Of a DNA stretch of 64,000 nucleotides, positions 57,651-64,000 are shown one piece after another (position 1 is the first letter of the stretch; each line of letters starts with the position of its first letter). The stretch comes from Ovis canadensis (taxonomy: Eukaryota; Chordata; Mammalia; Artiodactyla; Bovidae): the NCBI RefSeq assembly GCF_042477335.2, contig NC_091256.1:35742001-35806000 (forward strand), read 5' to 3'. The notes beneath the pieces are model-generated. The model was not told the DNA's origin and searched no databases. It worked only from the letters and a program-made list of their open reading frames with translations. Position numbers and translations under genes: made by a program.

Positions 57651-57924
57651 TTTTTATATACTGAACAAGTAAATACAAATGTCTATGGAGTTCATATAAA
57701 AACTGGATGACAAAGAAATAAAACTCGACAAAGAAAACATAAATTACATATATGACGCAAATCTAACTGTTTAGAGAATAAAATAACAGCAGGAAGTTGT
57801 TAGAAGCTTATGAATGGAGCTAAAGAGGTAAAAAGACAATGTTGCTTCCATATATATGTGTTAATATACAATATTTGTTTTTCTTTTTCTGACTTACTTC
57901 ACTCTGTATGATATTCTTCAGACT

Positions 57925-59040
57925 TACTCAGTTCAGTTCAGTTGCTCAGTCGTGTTTGACTCTTTGCGACCCCATGGACTGCAGCACGTCAGCCTCCCTG
58001 TCCATCACCAACTCCCAGAGTTTACTCAAACTCATGTCCATTGAGTTGGTGATGCCATCCAGCCATCTCATTCTCTGTCGTCCCCTTCTCCTCCCACCTT
58101 CAATCTTTCCCAGCATCAGAGTCTTTCCATAGGAGTCAGCTCTTCATATCAGGTGGCCAAAGTTTTGGAGTTTCAGCTTCATCATCAGTCCTTCCAATGA
58201 ATATTCAGGACTGATTTCCTTTAGAATGGACTGGTTGGATCTCCTTGCAGTCCAAGGGACTCTCAAGAGTCTTCTCCAACACAACAGTTCAAAAGCATCA
58301 ATTCTTCGGCACTCAGCTTTCTTCACAGTCCAACTCTCACATCCATACATGACCAATGGAAAAACCGTAGCCTTGACTAGATGGACCTTTGTTGGCAAAG
58401 TAATGTTTCTGCTTTTTAATATGCTATCTAGGTTGGTCATAACTTTTCTTCCAAGGAGTAAGCGTCTTGTAGTTTCATGGCTGCAATCACCATCTGCAGA
58501 GATTTTGGAGCCCCCCCCCACCAAAGTCAACCACTGTCTCCCCATCTATTTGCCATGAAGTGATGGGACCAGATGCCATGATCTTTGTTTTCTGAATGTT
58601 GAGCTTTAAGCCAATTTTTTCACTCTCCTCTTTCACTTTCATCAGGAGACTCTTTAGTTCCTTTTCACTTTCTGCCATAATGGTGGTATCATCTGCATAT
58701 CTGAGGTTATTGATATTTCTCCTGGCAATCTTAATTCCATCTTGTGCTTCACCCAGCCCAGCGTTTCTCGTGATGTACTCTGCACATAAGTTAAATAAGC
58801 AGTGTGACAATATACAGTCTTGACGTACTCCTTTTCCTATTTGGAACCAGTCTGTTGTTCCATGTCCAGTTCTAACTGTTGCTTTTTGACCTGCATACAG
58901 ATTTCTCAAGAGGCAGGTCAGGTGGTCTGGTATTCCCATCTCTTTCAGAATTTTCCACAGTTTATTGTGATCCACACAGTCAAAGGCTTTGGCATAGTCA
59001 ATAAAGCAGAAATAGATGTTTTTCTGGAACTCTCTTGCTT
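57925..59040 (-). mobile_element. BovB LINE with YADD remnant
   Basis: Antisense from CAGTTCAG to 'tagatgtttttctggaactctcttgc'. The 162-codon minus frame 58487-58975 has the RT core with YADD at 58688-58699. The frame at 58144-58545 is the downstream part, separated by a break at a C-run near 58512. 5' truncated. Confidence 0.96.
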
Positions 59041-59062
59041 TACCGACACCTAGATCTACCCA

Positions 59063-59687
59063 TGGGAAACAGTGGAAACAGTGTCAGAATTTATTATGGG
59101 GGGCTCAAAAATCACTGTAGATGGTGATTGCAGCCATAAAATAAAAAAAGACTCTTACTCTTTGGAAGGAAAGTTATGACCAACTTAGACAGCATATCCA
59201 AAAGCAAAGACATTACTTTGCCAACAAAGGTCCGTCTAGTCAAGGGTATGGTTTTTCCAGTGGTCATGTATGGATGTAAAAGTTGGGCTGTGAAGAAAGC
59301 TGAGCAATGAAGAATTGATACTTTTGAACTGTGGTGTTGGAGAAGACTCTTGAGAGTCCCTTGGACTGCAAGGAGATCCAACCAGTCCATTCTAAAGGAG
59401 ATCAGTCCTGGGTCTTCTTTGGAAGGACTGATTCTAAAGCCAAAACTCCAGTACTTTGGCCACCTCATATGAAGAGTTGACTCACTGGAAAAGACTCTGA
59501 TGCTGCGAGGGAGTGGGGGCAGGAGGAGAAGGGGACGACAGAGGATGAGATGGCAGGGTAGCATCACTGACTCGATGGACATGGGTTTGGGTGAACTGTG
59601 GGAGCTGGTGATGACAGGGAGGCCTGGTGTGCTGCAATTCATGGGGTTGCAAAGAGTCAGGCATGACTGAGCAACTGAACTGAACAG
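59063..59687 (+). mobile_element. BovB LINE 3' end, sense, 11-bp target duplication
   Basis: Sense copy ending 'gcaactgaactgaac'. AGATCTACCCA at 59052-59062 and 59688-59698 delimits it; the right copy continues as antisense L1 text, so the target was the L1. Its frames are broken by stops. Confidence 0.93.
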
Positions 59688-59949
59688 AGATCTACCCACA
59701 TCTTTACAAATAAGCCAATTTCATCACTTTTTGGGTGAGTAACATTCCATTGTGTATATCTTCCACATCTTCTTTATCCATTCCTCTGTTGATGGACATT
59801 TAAGAATCTAGATATTGCAAAGCAGAAATAGAGACACAGACGTAGAGAACAAACATACAGATATCAAGGCGGAAGAGGGAGTGAGAGAAATTGGCAGATT
59901 GGTGTTGACACATATAGAGTATTGCAACTATATGTAAAATAGATAACTA

Positions 59950-60251
59950 ATCCATCCTAAAGATCAGTCCTGGGTGTTCATTGGAAGGACTGATGTTGAA
60001 GCTGAAACTCCAATACTTGGGCCACCTGATGCGAAGAGCAGAGTCATTTGAAGAGACGCTGATGCAGGGAAAGATTGAGGGAAGGAGGAGAAGGGGACGA
60101 CGGAGGATGAGATGGTTGGATGCCATCACCGACTCAATGGACATGGGTTTGGGTGAACTCTGGGAGTGGATGATGGACAGGGAGGCCTGGCATGCTGTAG
60201 TTAATGGGATCACAAAGAGTCAGACACGACTAAGTGACTGAACTGAACTGA
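59950..60251 (+). mobile_element. BovB LINE 3' end, sense, in L1
   Basis: About 300 bp from 'ccatcctaaagatcag' to the (CTGAA) tail. It splits the sense half of the host L1 between 'gataactaat' and 'gagaataattcatacagcacagg'. Confidence 0.93.
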
Positions 60252-60788
60252 ATGAGAATAATTCATACAGCACAGGGAACTCTACTTAATGCACTGAAGT
60301 CCAAAAGGGAGGGCACATATGTATATGTATTGCTGATTCATTTTGTTGTACAGTAGAAACTAATACAACATTGTAAAGCTACTATAATCCAATAAAAAAT
60401 AATTTTTAAAAAGACAATGTTTGAGAATGCTTTGAGACTAAATGGAGATTTGGACTATGTCAGAATGGAAAGGAAATGAACATATTCTGTGCTGAATGCT
60501 GTGCCCTCACTTTCCTGGGCAACACTTCATTCACTTCTTGTACCCACCTAATGCTACACACATAACAGGCGCCTAAGGTGACTTAGCTTTAAAGGGGCAG
60601 AGTTAGGACTCAATTTAGGCCTCTCAGTCTCCCTAGCCCGCATTGTTTCCATGCCTTTCTGCTTCCTGTGCAGGTGCATGGGTGGGGCAGAGCAGGACTG
60701 CAGCTGGGTAGAAGCTGATGGGATGACACCATGGTGAGTAGGAGAGTTGTGAGGCAGAGGGAACAAGCAAGGGAAGCTGAGAAAGCCA

Positions 60789-60810
60789 GGGTTAGGGGGG
60801 TGGGGTGGGG
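60789..60810 (+). promoter_or_regulatory. G-quadruplex motif with telomere-like start
   Basis: Pattern G3-TTA-G6-T-G4-T-G4, so all loops are 1-3 bases. Formation and function are inferred. Confidence 0.6.
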
Positions 60811-61116
60811 CAGATTAGTGGGAAAGTCCTGGAGTGAAGGGGAAGGGCTGCAGATTGCAGTCCACGAAGGCTGAGGGGGACTTGGGACACCAGTGTCTCA
60901 CTCAGAGTGGAGGGTACTCTCTTTAGAGCTGAAGGCTATGAAACAAACAGGATTGGAATGGAAGGACTGTGGTGCACCCAGAAAAGTCTTGGATTGTGGG
61001 ATGCTATCCTCTGCAAAAGAGGAGGGATGTAGGTGGAGGCCCTAGACAAGAAAGTCCTCCTGCTAAAAGGCTTGCCCATCTAGTGGGCAGAGTTGGCTGT
61101 GCATGTCACGTGTACT

Positions 61117-61141
61117 GGGGGGGGAGGGAGTGTTGGGAGGG
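61117..61141 (+). promoter_or_regulatory. G-quadruplex motif
   Basis: Pattern G8-A-G3-AGTGTT-G3-A-G3. Confidence 0.55.
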
Positions 61142-61364
61142 TGTGTTCCAAAAGAAGGCCTTTGATTTACTGCTGCTCCAGTGGGAATTATTTATGGTTA
61201 TCAGTCTCACAGCTGGTAGGAAGGAAGCCAAGAATCATTGTGCAATTGGGGAATTCTCTTTTGTTCAAAGTGCCCATTTGACTGAGCTAGATATTGAATT
61301 AATCTAGTTAAGAAACCACTTAAAACATCTTAAGTTGTTCTAAACAAATAGATTTATGGCCTAT

Positions 61365-61905
61365 GTATTACATTTTTTAAGACTTTATTTTATTTTTTGG
61401 TCTTTTTTTAAAATTCGAGTGTAGTTGATTTACAATACTGTGTTAGTGTCAGGTGTATAGCAAAGATTTTTAGTTATATACAAACCTATTCTTTTTCAGA
61501 TTCTTTCCCCTTATAGGTTATTCAGTTCAGTTCAGTTCAGTCACTCAGTCGTGTCTGACTCTTTGCAATCCCATGAATCGCAGCACGCCAGGCCTCCCTG
61601 TCCATCACCAACTCCCGGAGTTCACTCACACTCACGCCCATCAAGTCAGCAATGCCACCCAACCATCTCATTCTCTGTTGTCCCCTTCTCCTCCTGCCCT
61701 CAATCCCTCCCAGCATCAGAGTCTTTTCCAATGAGTCAACTCTTCGCATGAGGTGGCCAAAGTATTGAAGTTTCAGCTTTAGCATCATTCAAGTTAAATA
61801 TGGTTCTCTATTCTATATAGTAGATCCTTGTTTGGGTTATCAATTTTATATATAGTAGTGTATATCTGTTAATCTCAAGCTCCTAACTTATCCCATAGCA
61901 CTATC
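61365..61905 (-). mobile_element. L1 3' end, antisense, split by BovB
   Basis: 'agtgtagttgatttacaatactgtgttagtgtcaggtg', then after the insertion 'ttctatatagtagatccttg' and 'atatagtagtgtatatctgtta'. Confidence 0.9.
61521..61789 (-). mobile_element. BovB LINE 3' end
   Basis: Antisense, about 270 bp, from the (TTCAG)n terminus to 'tttcagctttagcatcattc'. Confidence 0.95.
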
Positions 61906-62047
61906 AATCTAGCAAGTAAATAAATAATATACTGGCATTACAAAATTCAGGCTGTATCACTTCAACTACTACTATGACTGTTGCTAAGTACTAGCACATG
62001 TTATTATTATCACCATGATTGCTGCATGTCATTGTATGACTCTCAGT

Positions 62048-62772
62048 TGAGTTCAGTTCACACACTCAGTCATGTCCGACTCTTTGCGATGCCATGAACC
62101 ACAGCACACCAGGCCTCCCTGTCCATCACCAACTCCTGGAGTCCACCCAAACCTATGTCCATTGAGTTGGTGATGCCATCCAACCATCTTATGCTCTGTC
62201 GTCCCCTTCTCCTCCTGCCCCCAAACGCTCCCAGCATCAGGGTCTTTTCAAATGAGTCAGCTCTTCGCATCAGGTGGCCAAAGTATTGGAGTTTCAGCTT
62301 CATCATCAGTCCTTCCAATGAACACCAGGACTGATCTCCTTTAGAATGGACTAGTTGGATCTCCTTGCAGTCCAAGGGACTCTCAAGAGTCTTCTCCAAC
62401 ACCGCAGTTCAAAAGCATCAGTTCTTCTGCGCTCAGCTTTCTTCACAGTCCAACTCTCACATCCACACATGACCACTGGAAAAACCATAGCCTTGACTAG
62501 ACGGACCTTTGTTGGCAAAGTAATGTCTCTGCTTTTGAATATGCTATCTAGGTTGGTTATAACTTTCCTTCCAAGGAGTAAGCATCTTTTAGTTTCATGG
62601 CTGCAATCACCATATGCAGTGATTTTGGAGCCCAGAAGAATCAAGTCAGCAACTGTTTCCACTGTTTCCCCATCTATTTGCCATGAAGTGATGGGATTGG
62701 ATGCCATGATCTTAGTTTTCTGAATGCTGAGTTTTAAACCAGCTTTTTCACTTTCCTCTTTTACTTTCATCC
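62048..62772 (-). mobile_element. BovB LINE 3' fragment, left arm of inverted pair
   Basis: Antisense, about 725 bp, 3' end at left and 5' truncation at 'ctcttttactttcatcc'. Frames 62070-62402 and 62351-62770 hold the protein remnant in two registers. The YADD box lies beyond the truncation. Confidence 0.95.
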
Positions 62773-63096
62773 AGGTAACATTTGTTGGAGATCTTCTATT
62801 TGGAAGGCATCCATCTGGGGGCCTTACATCGTTACCTGCTAATACTCATTAAAACTTTACCAGTAAGTAGTATCATTAGCCTTGTTATGACTGGTCTCCA
62901 AATCTTTTTATTAATGACAGATTATTTTGTAGATTGTGCCTGGGAAAGAAGCCTTGTCAGTCCAAAGGGGGCTCCAGGGACAGTGCATATCCTTCCTGAA
63001 TCATGTATTATTTTAGTATCTGAAATTCCAGCCCCTGGTCCTGTATGCGGGAGGCCTTCATCTTAAGGGGGATGCTCAGGTTGGCATTTGCTAAGG
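62773..63096. other. Spacer between inverted BovB copies
   Basis: 324 bp without BovB. A MIR-like patch 'ttaccagtaagtagtatcattag' is possible at about 62858-62880. Confidence 0.45.
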
Positions 63097-63798
63097 ACCA
63101 AGGTGAAAGTAAAAGAGGAGAGTGAAAAAGTTGGCTTAAATCTCAACATTCAGAAAACAAAGATCATGGCATCTGGTCCCATCACTTCATGGGAAATAGA
63201 GGGGGAAAGAGTGTCAGACCTTATTTTGGGGGGCTCCAAAATCACTGCAGAAAGACACTTACTCCTTGGAAGAAAAGTTATGACCAACCTAGATAGCATA
63301 TTCAAAAGCAGAGACAATACTTTGCTGACTAAGGTCCGTCTAGTCAAGGCTATGGTTTTTCCTGTGGTCATGTATGGAAGTGAGAGTTGGACTGTGAAGA
63401 AGGCTGAGCACCAAAGAATTGATGCTTTTGAACTGTGGTATTGGAGAAGACTCTTGAGAGTCCTTTGGACTGCAAGGAGATCCAACCAGTCCATTCTGAA
63501 GGAGATCAGCCCTGGGGTTTCTTTGAAAGGACTGATGATAAAGCTGAAACTCCAGTACTTTGGGCAGCTCATGCAAAGAGTTGACTCATTGGAAAAGACT
63601 CTGATGCTGGGAGGGATTGGGGGCAGGAGGAGAAGGGGACAACAGAGGATGAGATGGCTGGATGGCATCACTGACTCGATGGGCGTGAGTCTGAGTGAAT
63701 TCCGGGAGTTGGTGATGGACAGGGAGGCCAGCATGCTGCGATTCATGGGGTCGCAAAGAGTCAGACATGACTGAGTGACCAAACTGAACTGAACTGAA
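63097..63798 (+). mobile_element. BovB LINE 3' fragment, right arm of inverted pair
   Basis: Sense, about 700 bp, from 'aaggtgaaagtaaaagagg' to the (CTGAA)n tail. The 228-codon frame 63088-63774 stays open except for a small deletion at about 63250. The product would be only the region C-terminal to the RT catalytic box. The 280-codon minus frame 63150-63992 is its antisense. Confidence 0.95.
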
Positions 63799-64000
63799 GG
63801 TATCCCAGGTGGTGCCAGTGGTAAAGAACCCACCTGTGGATGCAGGAGATATAAGAGATGCAGAGATCCATCCCTGGGAAGATCCCCTGGAGGAGGGCGT
63901 GGCAACCCACCCCAGTATTCTTGCCTGGAGAATCCATGGACAGGGGAGCCTGGCAGGCTACAGTTCATAGGGTCGCACAGAGTCAGACACAACTGAAGTG
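63799..64000 (+). mobile_element. Bov-tA SINE, runs to window edge
   Basis: Head 'cccaggtggtgccagtggtaaagaaccc', body and 'gtcagacacaactgaagtg'. It directly abuts the BovB tail. The 3' end may lie outside the window. Confidence 0.94.

Larger units (their letters stand above)
57844..60406 (+). mobile_element. L1 insertion with 5' inversion, hosting nested BovB copies
   Basis: A 15-bp direct repeat TAAAAAGACAATGTT lies at 57829-57843 and 60407-60421. The left part is antisense L1 (57844 to about 57922, continuing 59699 to about 59816: 'tccattgtgtatatc...tttatccattcctctg'). The right part is sense L1 (from about 59817 'agaaatagagacacagacgtagag' to the A-rich end, 59817-59949 and 60252-60406). 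The two halves are adjoining portions of the L1 3' region, so this is one 5'-inverted insertion of about 480 bp. BovB insertions inflated it to 2.5 kb. Confidence 0.92.
60422..61364. other. Unassigned stretch with two quadruplex motifs
   Basis: Apparently unique; G-rich runs at 60789-60810 and 61117-61141. A 112-codon plus frame (60969-61307) matches nothing I know. Confidence 0.4.

Noticed and set aside
63150..63992. 280-codon minus-strand open frame, the longest in the window
   Set aside because: It is the antisense of a sense BovB 3' end plus part of Bov-tA. The same antisense peptide recurs at every BovB copy.
57844..64000. CRISPR-like array suggested by repeated similar blocks
   Set aside because: The repeats are long, dispersed BovB and SINE copies with no regular spacer unit, and this is a mammalian genome.

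Overview
This is a mammalian nuclear window from a ruminant, most likely a bovid such as cattle, buffalo, sheep or goat. The evidence is the repeat content. There are about a dozen fragments of the RTE-type LINE BovB and many copies of its tRNA-Glu-headed partner SINE Bov-tA. There are also BOV-A2 dimers, two cetartiodactyl CHR SINEs and ruminant-type L1 3' ends. Older eutherian repeats (MIR, L2, MER5A and other hAT-Charlie MITEs, ERVL-type LTRs) lie between them. I found no complete protein-coding host gene, no RNA gene, no CRISPR array and nothing prokaryotic. Most open frames are antisense or sense readings of BovB, Bov-tA or BOV-A2.

Layout. 0-2 kb is mostly single-copy sequence with CA-rich arrays and a very regular G-quadruplex motif. 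About 2.0-3.4 kb is a strong CpG island with CCAAT, GC-box, CRE-like and E-box motifs. It is the only good candidate for a host promoter and first exon, and it may be bidirectional. 3.4-26 kb is mixed single-copy DNA and scattered repeats, including a mariner MITE with intact TA duplications and a MER5A with a perfect 8-bp target duplication. 26-32 kb is largely old L1 sequence, interrupted by SINEs, a solo LTR with 4-bp duplications, and a long pyrimidine tract. 32-50 kb is SINE- and MIR-rich sequence with two large stretches of apparently unique DNA (41.8-44.3 and 48.8-50.4 kb). 50-64 kb is dominated by BovB, including several inverted BovB pairs and an L1 insertion that carries a 5' inversion and nested BovB copies.

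How the parts fit together. Apart from the CpG island this reads as intronic or intergenic DNA built up by successive retrotransposition. BovB would supply reverse transcriptase for Bov-tA and BOV-A2; this is known of the families and cannot be seen here, because every BovB copy in the window is truncated and broken. The nesting order can be read from target-site duplications, and those are the best-supported observations here. I do not see an undescribed functional system. The items most worth checking are the unassigned CpG-island promoter, the inverted BovB pairs, a possible 3' transduction shared by two Bov-tA copies, and a dimeric-headed tRNA SINE type present twice.
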